A DNA stretch of 64,000 bases from Pegoplata infirma (Eukaryota > Arthropoda > Insecta > Diptera > Anthomyiidae), in contig OY992536.1 in assembly GCA_963921195.1 (NCBI GenBank), forward strand, positions 97,365,550-97,429,549, in the 5' to 3' direction. This document shows, piece after piece, positions 20,889 to 35,100 of the stretch (its first letter is position 1; every line of letters starts with the position of its first letter). Under the pieces are notes generated by a model, which was given only the letters and a program-made list of their open reading frames with translations, did not search any database and was not told the DNA's origin. The position numbers and the translations under genes are program-made.

Positions 20889-23800
20889 TTGAAAAATCTC
20901 CCAGAATCTGAGACTTTTTCTATAAGAAAAATGTCTCAGAATCTGAGACTTTTTCTATAAGAAAAATGTCTCAGAATCTGAGACTTTTTCTATAAGAAAA
21001 ATGTCTCACAATCTGAAATTTTTTCTATAAGAAAAATGTCTCAGAATCTGAGACTTTTTCTGTAAGAAAAATGTCTCAGAATCTGAGACTTTTCCTATAA
21101 GAAAAATGTCTCAGAATCTGAGACTTTTTCTATAAGAAAAATGTCTCAGAATCTGAGACTTTTTCTATAAGAAAAATGTCTCAGAATCTGAGACTTTTTC
21201 TATAAGAAAAATGTCTCAGAATCTGAGACTTTTTCTATAAGAAAAATGTCTCAGAATCTGAGACTTTTTCTATAAGAAAAATGTCTCAGAATCTGAGACT
21301 TTTTCTATAAGAAAAATGTCTCAGAATCTGAGAATTTTTCTATAAGAAAAATGTCTCAGCATCTGAGACTTTTTCTATAAGAAAAATGTCTCAGAATCTG
21401 AGACTTTTTCTATAAGAAAAATGTCTCAGAATCTGAGACTTTTTCTATAAGAAAAATGTCTCAGAATCTGAGACTTTTTCTATAAGAAAAATGTCTCAGA
21501 ATCTGAGACTTTTTCTATAAGAAAAATGTCTCAGAATCTGAGACTTTTTCTATAAGAAAAATGTCTCAGAATCTGAGACTTTTTCAATAAGAAAAATGTC
21601 TCAGAATCTGAGACTTTTTCTACAAGAAAAATGTCTCAGAATCTGAGACTTTTTCTATAAGAAAAATGTCTCAGAAAAAGTTTTAGAATCTGAGACTTTT
21701 TTTATAAGAAAAATGTCTCAGAATCTGAGACTTTTCTATAAGAAAAATGTCTCAGAATCTGAGACACTTTCTGTAAGAAAAATGTCTCAGAATCTAAGAC
21801 TCTTTCAATAAGAAAAATGTCTCAGAATCTGAGACTTTTGCTATAAGAAAAATGTCTCAGAATCTGAGACTTTTTCTATAAGAAAAATGTCTCAGAATCT
21901 GAGACTTTTTCTATAAGAAAAATGTCTCAGAATCTGAGACTTTTTCTATAAGAAAAATGTCTCAGAATCTGAGACTTTTTCTATAAGAAAAATGTCTCAG
22001 AATCTGAGACTTTTTCTATAAGAAAAATGTCTCAGAATCTGAGACTTTTTCTATAAGAAAAATGTCTCAGAATCTGAGACTTTTTCTATAAGAAAAATGT
22101 CTCAGAATCTGAGACTTTTTCTATAAGAAAAATGTCTCAGAATCTGAGACTTTTTCTATAAGAAAAATGTCTCAGAATCTGAGACTTTTTCTATAAGAAA
22201 AATGTCTCAGAATCTGAGACTTTTTCTATAAGAAAAATGTCTCAGAATCTGAGACTTTTTCTATAAGAAAAATGTCTCAGAATCTGAGACTTTTTCTATA
22301 AGAAAAATGTCTCAGAATCTGAGACTTTTTCTATAAGAAAAATGTCTCAGAATCTGAGACTTTTTCTATAAGAAAAATGTCTCAGAATCTGAGACTTTTT
22401 CTATAAGAAAAATGTCTCAGAATCTGAGACTTTTTCTATAAGAAAAATGTCTCAGAATCTGAGACTTTTTCTATAAGAAAAATGTCTCAGAATCTGAGAC
22501 TTTTTCTATAAGAAAAATGTCTCAGAATCTGAGACTTTTTCTATAAGAAAAATGTCTCAGAATCTGAGACTTTTTCTATAAGAAAAATGTCTCAGAATCT
22601 GAGACTTTTTCTATAAGAAAAATGTCTCAGAATCTGAGACTTTTTCTATAAGAAAAATGTCTCAGAATCTGAGACTTTTTCTATAAGAAAAATGTCTCAG
22701 AATCTGAGACTTATTCTATAAGAAAAATGTCTCAGAATCTGAGACTTATTCTATAAGAAAAATGTCTCAGAATCTGAGACTTTTTCTATAAGAAAAATGT
22801 CTCAGAATCTGAGACTTTTTCTATAAGAAAAATGTCTCAGAATCTGAGACTTTTTCTATAAGAAAAATGTCTCAGAATCTGAGACTTTTTCTATAAGAAA
22901 AATGTCTCAGAATCTGAGACTTTTTCTATAAGAAAAATGTCTCAGAATCTGAGACTTTTTCTATAAGAAAAATGTCTCAGAATCTGAGACTTTTTCTATA
23001 AGAAAAATGTCTCAGAATCTGAGACTTTTTCTATAAGAAAAATGTCTCAGAATCTGAGACTTTTTCTATAAGAAAAATGTCTCAGAATCTGAGACTTTTT
23101 CTATAAGAAAAATGTCTCAGAATCTGAGACTTTTTCTATAAGAAAAATGTCTCAGAATCTGAGACTTTTTCTATAAGAAAAATGTCTCAGAATCTGAGAC
23201 TTTTTCTATAAGAAAAATGTCTCAGAATCTGAGACTTTTTCTATAAAAAAATGTCTCAGATTCCAAGACTTTGTCTTTAAGAAAAATGTCTCAGAATCTA
23301 CGACTTTTTCTATAAGAAAAATGTCTCAGAATCTGAGACTTTTTCTATAAGAAAAATGTCTCAGAATCTGAGACTTTTTCTATAAGACTTTTTCTATAAG
23401 AAAAATGTCTCAGAATCTGAGACTTTTTCTATAAGAAAAATGTATCAGAATCTGAGACTTTTTTTATAAGAAAAATGTTTTAGAATCTGAGACTTTTTCT
23501 ATAAGAAAAATGTTTTAGAATCTGAGACTTTTCTATAAGAAAAATTTCTCAGAATCTTTTTCTATAAGATAAATGTCTCAGATTTTGAGACTTTTTTATG
23601 AGAAAAGTGTCTCAGAATCTGACACTTTTTCTTTAAGAAAAGTGTCTCAGAATCTGACACTTTTTCTATAAGAAAAGTGTCTCAGAATCTGAGACTTTTT
23701 TTATATGAAAAATGTCTCAGAATCTGAGACTTTTTCTATATGAAAAATGTCTCAGAATCTGAGACTTTTTCTATATGAAAAATGTCTTAGAATCTGAGAC

Positions 23801-24225
23801 TTTTTCTATATGAAAAATGTCTCAGAATCTGAGACTTTTTCTATATGAAAAATGTCTCAGAATCTGAGACTTTTTCTATATGAAAAATGTCTCAGAATCT
23901 GAGACTTTTTCTATATGAAAAATGTCTCAGAATCTGAGACTTTTTCTATATGAAAAATGTCTCAGAATCTGAGACTTTTTCTATATGAAAAATGTCTCAG
24001 AATCTGAGACTTTTTCTATATGAAAAATGTCTCAGAATCTGAGACTTTTTCTATATGAAAAATGTCTCAGAATCTGAGACTTTTTCTATAGAAAAATGTC
24101 TCAGAATCTGAGACTTTTTCTATAAGAAAAATGTCTTAGATTCAAAGACTTTTTCTACACAAAAAATTTTTCAGATTCTGAGACTTTTTCTGTAAGAAAA
24201 ATGTCTCAGAATCTAAGACTTTTTC
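20889..24225 (+). repeat. 35-bp satellite array, forward orientation (about 95 monomers)
   Basis: Head-to-tail 35-bp monomers, nearly identical over most of the array. Each monomer consists of two adjoining palindromes: GTCTCAGAATCTGAGAC and TTTTTCTATAAGAAAAA. Irregular patches occur near 21670-21830 and 23250-23640. A block at 23701-24060 carries TATATG in place of TATAAG in about 11 successive copies. Copies after 24090 decay towards the spacer. No coding capacity. Confidence 0.97.
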
Positions 24226-25915
24226 TAGTAGATTTTTTTTTTTTTGTTAAAATTGTTAGCCTTTTGACTAACCTGGCGCTTACATTAAAATGTTCCCCCT
24301 TCATTTTGAAACTCCGCCTTTATTGAACTTTTTTGATTTTAATTTGCACTTGTACATGAATACCTGGTATCATTACAACAAACAAACTATCGGTGGTCTT
24401 AGCAGTTATGATCAACACCTTGCTGTCCGTACGTAAGTATCAAGATGATCATCATCATCATCATTTGGTCAGCTTCTGTTCGTTTAACAATGTGGATTAA
24501 GTAGATAGTGTTGGTAGTCTCACTTGTTGTTGCTTTGTTTCCTTAAAGCTTTAGGCCAAATTGTTTAATGAGCTTTTAAGGTTAACTACTTTAGTGAGAA
24601 GCTGGAATAACAACAACAGTTTTCATATAACAACAACAAAAAAAATTATAACACGATCACGTATTATTGGCCACAAAGAGCCACAGGTATTACACATTTA
24701 ACAGTTTTTTATCTTTAGAATCTTATCTCTGGTTTATAAACAGTTTTCTTTATTTTTATCCATAATCATTATTATCATCATCATCATGTTGTTAAATATG
24801 TTCCAAGTTCAGTATTCTAGCGATTATCGCTTTAACGTGCAGTTGGGCTGTTATTATCCGTTAAATGTTTAAGTTTAACAAGATGTGTAGAAAATGTGTA
24901 GATGATCAAAGTTGGTCTTAAGATACCCTAAGTATAGACTTGACAGACATGACAGTAGGGTTTTATGACGGCAAATGGAGTTATCGGGAAAAACAGATCG
25001 AAGTTTAGCAAACTTTGACATAACTTGGCATCTTTTTTACCTTTAATGAATAAAAAAATTAAAGTTTATTTCTAGTACAAAAGGTAATAGAAATTGAAAA
25101 AAATTAAATGTATGGTTTAACATAACTTTTTTTGAAACCTGTCATAAGTCTAGCGTCTCTTGAGTCTTTGCTGTAAACAGGGTTAAAGTTCAAGTTCCAT
25201 GACCCTGACACAGCGAAGATTAGGAAGATTGTTTTTAACCCGTGATTGTTTGACCAGAATGTTCGTACCGTAGAAAAATCATAATCTTACCATAAGATTC
25301 TTACGGAACCCACAGTTTGATGTCTTAAGAAACCCTTGATTTTCTGGGGTTCACTTTATTTTATATGTTATACCTTTATAAACTTTCCAAATATTACCTC
25401 AAAACGCATTACTATCTTTATCCTGTTGTGTAGGGTATTTAAAACCTGTGTTAGTATCATTGTTGACTGTGTCTTTAACTGTGAAGAATTTGATTGTGCT
25501 TAAACAGATTTCCAAACACCACTAACACAACCAGTAGTATCCTTGATAATTGGCAATAAAAATTCATGTTAATGGATAATTAATCATATTACCAATTAAG
25601 TTTACATTACTGAAGATCACGATATCTTGTTAAATGTTACATACGAGGTTAGTGGTTATTGGAAAACTGTAAAGTGAAGAATGAAATTTCGGAGAAATGG
25701 AATATTTTTAAAATCCTTTACTAAATAATCGAAGTGAAGTACGAAAAATTTGCCACAAAAAAGAAAACGAAAAGTTGCGAAAAAAATCTTCCTACGTGTT
25801 ATGAACCACATATGAAAGGTTACCCAACATTTTTGGGCAAATATTCATAGTTTTTATGGGAAATACATATTATAGGAAAAGAACCGGCATTAATTTTTTT
25901 CTTCAGAAAGAATTT
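24226..25915. other. 1.7-kb unique spacer between oppositely oriented arrays
   Basis: Non-satellite DNA with short CAT/ATC runs (around 24448-24462 and 24770-24786). No long frame, terminal repeats or RNA gene seen. Both neighbouring satellite edges are degenerate. Confidence 0.5.
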
Positions 25916-27429
25916 TTTGTATATAAAAATTCTTAGATTCTGAAAAATTCTCAGATATTTTCTGTAGAAAAATTCTTAGATTTTGAGCCATTTTTCCTAT
26001 AGAAAATTCTCAGATTTTTAAACATTTTTCTAAAAAAAAATCTCAGATTCTGAGACATTTTTCCTACTGAAAATTCTCAGATTCTGAGACATTTTTCTTA
26101 TAGACAAATTCTCAGATTCTTAGACATTTTTCTTATAGACAAATTCTCAGATTCTGAGACATTTTTCTTATAGAAAAAGTCTCAGATCCTGAGACATTTT
26201 TCTTATAGAAAAAGTTTCAGATTCTGAGACATTTTTCTTATAGAAAAAGTCTCAGATTCTGAGACATTTTTCTTATAGAAAAATTCTCAGATTCTGAGAC
26301 ATTTTTCTTATAGAAAAAGTCTTAGATTCTAAGACATTTTTCTTATAGAAAAAGTCTCAGATTCTGAGACATTTTTCTTATAGAAAAAGTCTCAGATTCT
26401 GAGACATTTTTCTTATAGAAAAAGTCTCAGATTCTGAGACATTTTTCTTATAGAAAAAGTCTCAGATTCTGAGACATTTTTCTTATAGAAAAAGTCTCAG
26501 ATTCTGAGACATTTTTCTTATAGAAAAAGTCTCAGATTCTGAGACATTTTTCTTATAGAAAAAGTCTCAGATTCTGAGACATTTTTCTTATAGAAAAAGT
26601 CTCAGATTCTGAGACATTTTTCTTATAGAAAAAGTCTCAGATTCTGAGACATTTTTCTTATAGAAAAAGTCTCAGATTCTGAGACATTTTTCTTATAGAA
26701 AAAGTCTCAGATTCTGAGACATTTTTCTTATAGAAAAAGTCTCAGATTCTGAGACATTTTTCTTATAGAAAAAGTCTCAGATTCTGAGACATTTTTCTTA
26801 TAGAAAAAGTCTCAGATTCTGAGACATTTTTCTTATAGAAAAAGTCTCAGATTCTGAGACATTTTTCTTATAGAAAAAGTCTCAGATTCTGAGACATTTT
26901 TCTTATAGAAAAAGTCTCAGATTCTGAGACATTTTTCTTATAGAAAAAGTCTCAGATTCTGAGACATTTTTCTTATAGAAAAAGTCTCAGATTCTGAGAC
27001 ATTTTTCTTATAGAAAAAGTCTCAGATTCTGAGACATTTTTCTTACAGAAAAAGTCTCAGATTCTGAGACATTTTTCTTATAGAAAAAGTCTCAGATTCT
27101 GAGACATTTTTCTTATAGAAAAAGTCTCAGATTCTGAGACATTTTTCTTATAGAAAAAGTCTCAGATTCTGAGACATTTTTCTTATAGAAAAAGTCTCAA
27201 ATTCTGAGACATTTTTCTTATAGAAAAAGTCTCAGATTCTGAGACATTTTTCTTATAGAAAAAGTCTCAGATTCTGAGACATTTTTCTTAAAGAAAAAGT
27301 CTCAGATTCTGAGACATTTTTCTTATAGAAAAAGTCTCAGATTCTGAGACATTTTTCTTATAGAAAAAGTCTCAGATTCTGAGACATTTTTCTTATAGAA
27401 AAAGTCTCAGATTCTGAGACATTTTTCTT

Positions 27430-30400
27430 ATAGAAAAAGTCTCAGATTTAGAGACATTTTTCTTATAGAAAAAGTCTCAAATTCTGTCTCAGATTCTGAG
27501 ACATTTTTCTTATAGAAAAAGTCTCAGATTCTAAGACATTTTTCTTATAGAAAAAGTCTCAGATTCTGAGACATTTTTCTTATAGAAAAAGTCTCATATT
27601 CTGAGACATTTTTCTTATAGAAAAAGTCTCATATTCTGAGACATTTTTCTTAAGGAAAGAGTCTTAGCTCTGAGACATTTTTCTTATAGTAAAATTCTCA
27701 GATTCTAAGAAATTTTTCTTGTAGAAAAACTCTCAGATTTTGAGACATTTTTCTTATAGAAAAAGTCTCAAATTCTGAGACATTTTTCTTATAGAAAAAG
27801 TCTCAGATTAAGAGACATTTTTCTTATAGAAAACATTTTTCTTACAGAAAAAGTCTCAGATTCTGAGACATTTTTCTTACAGGAAAAGTCTCAAATTCTG
27901 AGATATTTTTTTTATAGAAAAAGTCACAGATGCTGAGACATTTTACTTATAGAAAAAATCTCAGATTCTGAGACATTTTCTTATAGAAAAAGTCTCAGAT
28001 TCTGAGACATTTTTCTTATAGAATAAGTCTCAGATTCTAAGACATTTTTCTTATAGAAAAAGTCTCAGATTCTGAGATATTTTTCTTATAGAAAAAGTCT
28101 TAGATTCTGAGACATTTTTCTTATAGAAAAAGTCTCAGATTCTGAGACATTTTTCTTATAGAAAAAGTCTCAGATTCTGAGACATTTTTCTTATAGAAAA
28201 AGTCTCAGATTCTGAGACATTTTTCTTATAGAAAAAGTCTCAGATTCTGAGACATTTTTCTTATAGAAAAAGTCTCAGATTCTGAGACATTTTTCTTATA
28301 GAAAAAGTCTCAGATTCTGAGACATTTTTCTTATAGAAAAAGTCTCAGATTCTGAGACATTTTTCTTATAGAAAAAGTCTCAGATTCTGAGACATTTTTC
28401 TTATAGAAAAAGTCTCAGATTCTGAGACATTTTTCTTATAGAAAAAGTCTCAGATTCTGAGACATTTTTCTTATAGAAAAAGTCTCAGATTCTGAGACAT
28501 TTTTCTTATAGAAAAAGTCTCAGATTCTGAGACATTTTTCTTATAGAAAAAGTCTCAGATTCTGAGACATTTTTCTTATAGAAAAAGTCTCAGATTCTGA
28601 GACATTTTTCTTATAGAAAAAGTCTCAGATTCTGAGACATTTTTCTTATAGAAAAAGTCTCAGATTCTGAGACATTTTTCTTATAGAAAAAGTCTCAGAT
28701 TCTGAGACATTTTTCTTATAGAAAAAGTCTCAGATTCTGAGACATTTTTCTTATAGAAAAAGTCTCAGATTCTGAGACATTTTTCTTATAGAAAAAGTCT
28801 CAGATTCTGAGACATTTTTCTTATAGAAAAGGTCTCAGATTCTGAGACATTTTTCTTATAGAAAAAGTCTCAGATTCTGAGACATTTTTCTTATAGAAAA
28901 AGTCTCAGATTCTGAGACATTTTTCTTATAGAAAAAGTCTCAGATTCTGAGACATTTTTCTTATAGAAAAAGTCTCAGATTCTGAGACATTTTTCTTATA
29001 GAAAAAGTCTCAGATTCTAAGAAATTTTTCTTGTAGAAAAAGTCTCAGATTTTGAGACATTTTTCTTATAGAAAAAGTCTCAAATTCTGAGACATTTTTC
29101 TTATAGAAAAAGTCTCAGATTTAGAGACTTTTTTCTTATAGAAAACATTTTTCTTATAGAAAAAGTCTCAGATTCTGAGACATTTTTCTTATAGAAAAAG
29201 TCTCAAATTCTGAGATATTTTTTTATAGAAAAAGTCACAGATGCTGAGACATTTTACTTATAGAAAAAATCTCAGATTCTGAGACATTTTTCTTATAGAA
29301 AAAGTCTCAGATTCTGAGACATTTTTCTTATAGAAAAAGTTTCAGATTCTAAGACATTTTTCTTATAGAAAAAGTCTCAGATTCTGAGATATTTTTCTTA
29401 TAGAAAAAGTCACAAATGCTGAGATATTTTTCTTATAGAAAAAGTCACAGATGCTGAGACATTTTACTTATAGAAAAAATCTCAGATTCTGAGACATTTT
29501 ACTTATAGAAAAAATTTCAGATTCTGAGACATTTTTCTTATAGAAAAAGTCTCAGATTCTGAGACATTTTTCTTATAGAAAAAGTCTCAGATTCTGAGAC
29601 ATTTTTCTTATAGAAAAAGTCTCAGATTCTAAGACATTTTTCTTATAGAAAAAGTCTCAGATTCTCAGACATTTTTCTTATAGAAAAAGTCTCAGATTCT
29701 GAGACATTTTTCTTATAGAAAAAGTCTCAGATTCTGAGACATTTTTCTTATAGAAAAAGTCTCAGATTCTGAGACATTTTTCTTATAGAAAAAGTCTCAG
29801 ATTCTGAGACATTTTTCTTATAGAAAAAGTCTCAGATTCTGAGACATTTTTCTTATAGAAAAAGTCTCAGGTTCTGAGACATTTTTCTTATAGAAAAAGT
29901 CTTAGATTCTGAAACATTTTTCTTATAGAAAAAGTCTCAGATCCTGAGACATTTTTCTTATAGAAAAAGTCTCAGATTCTGAGACATTTGTCTTATAGAA
30001 AAAGTCTCATATTCTGAGACATTTTTCTTAAGGAAAAAGTCTTAGCTTCTGAGACATTTTTCTTATAGTAAAATTCTCAGATTCTGAGACATTTTCTTAT
30101 AGAAAAAGTCTCAGATTTAGAGACATTTTTCTTATAGAAAACATTTTTCTTACAGAAAAAGTCTCAGATTCTGAGATATTTTTTTATAGAAAAAGTCACA
30201 GATGCTGAGACATTTTACTTATAGAAAAAATTTCAGATTCTGAGACATTTTTCTTATAGAAAAAGTCTCAGATTCTGAGACATTTTTCTTATAGAAAAAG
30301 TCTCAGATTCTAAGACATTTTTCTTATAGAAAAAGTCTCAGATTCTGAGATATTTTTCTTATAGAAAAAGTCACAAATGCTGAGATATTTTTCTTATAGA

Positions 30401-31740
30401 AAAAGTCACAGATGCTGAGACATTTTACTTATAAAAAAAATCTCAGATTCTGAGACATTTTACTTATAGAAAAAATTTCAGAGTCTGAGACATTTTTCTT
30501 ATAGAAAAAGTCTCAGATTCTGAGACATTTTTCTTATAGAAAAGTCTCAGATTCTGAGACATTTTTCTTATAGAAAAAGTCTCAGATTCTGAGACATTTT
30601 TCTTATAGAAAAAGTCTCAGATTCTCAGACATTTTTCTTATAGAAAAGTCTCAGATTCTCAGACATTTTTCTTATAGAAAAAGTCTCAGATTCTGAGACA
30701 TTTTTCTTATAGAAAAAGTCTCAGATTCTGAGACATTTTTCTTATAGAAAAAGTCTCAGATTCTGAGACATTTTTCTTATAGAAAAAGTCTCAGATTCTG
30801 AGACATTTTTCTTATAGAAAAAGTCTCAGATTCTGAGACATTTTTCTTATAGAAAAAGTCTCAGATTCTGAGACATTTTTCTTATAGAAAAAGTCTCAGA
30901 TTCTGAGACATTTTTCTTATAGAAAAAGTCTCAGGTTCTGAGACATTTTTCTTATAGAAAAAGTCTCAGATTCTGAGACATTTTTCTTATAGAAAAAGTC
31001 TCAGATTCTGAGACATTTTTCTTATAGAAAAAGTCTCAGATTCTGAGACATTTGTCTTATAGAAAAAGTCTCATATTCTGAGACATTTTTCTTAAGGAAA
31101 AAGTCTTAGCTTCTGAGACATTTTTCTTATAGTAAAATTCTCAGATTCTGAGACATTTTCTTATATAAAAAGTCTCAGATTTAGAGACATTTTTCTTATA
31201 GAAAACATTTTTCTTACAGAAAAAGTCTCAGATTCTGAGACATTTTTCTTATAGAAAAAGTCTCAAATTCTGAGATATTTTTTTTATAGAAAAAGTCACA
31301 GATGCTGAGACATTTTACTTATAGAAAAAATCTCAGATTCTGAGACATTTTTCTTTAGAAAAAGTCTCAGATTCTGAGACATTTTTCTTATAGAAAAAGT
31401 CTCAGATTCTAAGACATTTTTTTATAGAAAAAGTCTCAGATTCTGAGATATTTTTCTTATAGAAAAAGTCACAAATGTTGAGATATTTTTGTTATAGAAA
31501 AAGTCACAGATGCTGAGACATTTTACTTATAGAAAAAATCTCAGATTCTGAGACATTTTACTTATAGAAAAAATTTCAGATTCTGAGACATTTTTCTTAT
31601 AGAAAAAGTCTCAGATTCTGAGACATTTTTCTTATAGAAAAAGTCTCAGATTCTGAGACATTTTTCTTATAGAAAAAGTCTCAGATTCTGAGACATTTTT
31701 CTTATAGAAAAAGTCTCAGATTCTGAGACATTTTTCTTAT
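27430..31740. repeat. Higher-order satellite repeat, copy X
   Basis: An ordered set of variant monomers found again at 32120-36608. Diagnostic marks include a short CAAATTCTGTCTCAG junction (27477), GAATAAGTCT (28021), a TTGTAG variant (29030), a lone CAGGTTCTGAG (29868), and CTTTAGA with one missing unit (31353). Right of about 28100 the marks recur at exactly +4868; left of it at +4693, the difference being five monomers. Within it, smaller blocks of about 1.0-1.1 kb also repeat (for example TTTGTC at 29990 and 31054). Confidence 0.85.
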
Positions 31741-32119
31741 AGAAAAAGTCTCATATTCTGAGACATTTTTCTTATAGAAAAAGTCTCATATTCTGAGACA
31801 TTTTTCTTAAGGAAAGTGTCTTAGCTCTGAGACATTTTTCTTATAGTAAAATTCTCAGATTCTAAGAAATTTTTCTTGTAGAAAAAGTCTCAGATTTTGA
31901 GACATTTTTCTTATAGAAAAAGTCTCAAATTCTGAGACATTTTTCTTATAGAAAAAGTCTCAGATTCTGAGACATTTTTCTTATAGAAAAAGTCTCAGAT
32001 TCTGAGACATTTTTCTTATAGAAAAAGTCTCAGATTCTGAGACATTTTTCTTATAGAAAAAGTCTCAGATTCTGAGACATTTTTCTTATAGAAAAAGTCT
32101 CAGATTCTGAGACATTTTT

Positions 32120-35100
32120 CTTATAGAAAAAGTCTCAGATTTAGAGACATTTTTCTTATAGAAAAAGTCTCAAATTCTGTCTCAGATTCTGAGACATTTT
32201 TCTTATAGAAAAAGTACCAGATTCTAAGACATTTTTCTTATAGAAAAAGTCTCAGATTCTGAGATATTTTTCTTATAGAAAAAGTCTCATATTCTGAGAC
32301 ATTTTTCTTATAGAAAAAGTCTCATATTCTGAGACATTTTTCTTAAGGAAAGTGTCTTAGCTCTGAGACATTTTTCTTATAGTAAAATTCTCAGATTCTA
32401 AGAAATTTTTCTTGTAGAAAAAGTCTCAGATTTTGAGACATTTTTCTTATAGAAAAAGTCTCAAATTCTGAGACATTTTTCTTATAGAAAAAGTCTCAGA
32501 TTTAGAGACATTTTTCTTATAGAAAACATTTTTCTTACAGAAAAAGTCTCAGATTCTGAGACATTTTTCTTACAGAAAAAGTCTCAAATTCTGAGATATT
32601 TTTTTTATAGAAAAAGTCACAGATGCTGAGACATTTTACTTATAGAAAAAATCTCAGATTCTGAGACATTTTCTTATAGAAAAAGTCTCAGATTCTGAGA
32701 CATTTTTCTTATAGAATAAGTCTCAGATTCTAAGACATTTTTCTTATAGAAAAAGTCTCAGATTCTGAGATATTTTTCTTATAGAAAAAGTCACAAATGC
32801 TGAGATATTTTTCTTATAGAAAAAGTCACAGATGCTGAGACATTTTACTTATAGAAAAAATCTCAGATTCTGAGACATTTTACTTATAGAAAAAATTTCA
32901 GATTCTGAGACATTTTTCTTATAGAAAAAGTCTCAGATTCTGAGACATTTTTCTTATAGAAAAAGTCTCAGATTCTGAGACATTTTTCTTATAGAAAAAG
33001 TCTCAGATTCTGAGACATTTTTCTTATAGAAAAAGTCTCAGATTCTGAGACATTTTTCTTATAGAAAAAGTCTCAGATTCTGAGACATTTTTCTTATAGA
33101 AAAAGTCTCAGATTCTGAGACATTTTTCTTATAGAAAAAGTCTCAGATTCTGAGACATTTTTCTTATAGAAAAAGTCTCAGATTCTGAGACATTTTTCTT
33201 ATAGAAAAAGTCTCAGATTCTGAGACATTTTTCTTATAGAAAAAGTCTCAGATTCTGAGACATTTTTCTTATAGAAAAAGTCTCAGATTCTGAGACATTT
33301 TTCTTATAGAAAAAGTCTCAGATTCTGAGACATTTTTCTTATAGAAAAAGTCTCAGATTCTGAGACATTTTTCTTATAGAAAAAGTCTCAGATTCTGAGA
33401 CATTTTTCTTATAGAAAAAGTCTCAGATTCTGAGACATTTTTCTTATAGAAAAAGTCTCAGATTCTGAGACATTTTTCTTATAGAAAAAGTCTCAGATTC
33501 TGAGACATTTTTCTTATAGAAAAAGTCTCAGATTCTGAGACATTTTTCTTATAGAAAAAGTCTCAGATTCTGAGACATTTTTCTTATAGAAAAAGTCTCA
33601 GATTCTGAGACATTTTTCTTATAGAAAAAGTCTCAGATTCTGAGACATTTTTCTTATAGAAAAGGTCTCAGATTCTGAGACATTTTTCTTATAGAAAAAG
33701 TCTCAGATTCTGAGACATTTTTCTTATAGAAAAAGTCTCAGATTCTGAGACATTTTTCTTATAGAAAAAGTCTCAGATTCTGAGACATTTTTCTTATAGA
33801 AAAAGTCTCAGATTCTGAGACATTTTTCTTATAGAAAAAGTCTCAGATTCTGAGACATTTTTCTTATAGAAAAAGTCTCAGATTCTAAGAAATTTTTCTT
33901 GTAGAAAAAGTCTCAGATTTTGAGACATTTTTCTTATAGAAAAAGTCTCAAATTCTGAGACATTTTTCTTATAGAAAAAGTCTCAGATTTAGAGACTTTT
34001 TTCTTATAGAAAACATTTTTCTTATAGAAAAAGTCTCAGATTCTGAGACATTTTTCTTATAGAAAAAGTCTCAAATTCTGAGATATTTTTTTATAGAAAA
34101 AGTCACAGATGCTGAGACATTTTACTTATAGAAAAAATCTCAGATTCTGAGACATTTTTCTTATAGAAAAAGTCTCAGATTCTGAGACATTTTTCTTATA
34201 GAAAAAGTTTCAGATTCTAAGACATTTTTCTTATAGAAAAAGTCTCAGATTCTGAGATATTTTTCTTATAGAAAAAGTCACAAATGCTGAGATATTTTTC
34301 TTATAGAAAAAGTCACAGATGCTGAGACATTTTACTTATAGAAAAAATCTCAGATTCTGAGACATTTTACTTATAGAAAAAATTTCAGATTCTGAGACAT
34401 TTTTCTTATAGAAAAAGTCTCAGATTCTGAGACATTTTTCTTATAGAAAAAGTCTCAGATTCTGAGACATTTTTCTTATAGAAAAAGTCTCAGATTCTAA
34501 GACATTTTTCTTATAGAAAAAGTCTCAGATTCTCAGACATTTTTCTTATAGAAAAAGTCTCAGATTCTGAGACATTTTTCTTATAGAAAAAGTCTCAGAT
34601 TCTGAGACATTTTTCTTATAGAAAAAGTCTCAGATTCTGAGACATTTTTCTTATAGAAAAAGTCTCAGATTCTGAGACATTTTTCTTATAGAAAAAGTCT
34701 CAGATTCTGAGACATTTTTCTTATAGAAAAAGTCTCAGGTTCTGAGACATTTTTCTTATAGAAAAAGTCTTAGATTCTGAAACATTTTTCTTATAGAAAA
34801 AGTCTCAGATCCTGAGACATTTTTCTTATAGAAAAAGTCTCAGATTCTGAGACATTTGTCTTATAGAAAAAGTCTCATATTCTGAGACATTTTTCTTAAG
34901 GAAAAAGTCTTAGCTTCTGAGACATTTTTCTTATAGTAAAATTCTCAGATTCTGAGACATTTTCTTATAGAAAAAGTCTCAGATTTAGAGACATTTTTCT
35001 TATAGAAAACATTTTTCTTACAGAAAAAGTCTCAGATTCTGAGATATTTTTTTATAGAAAAAGTCACAGATGCTGAGACATTTTACTTATAGAAAAAATT

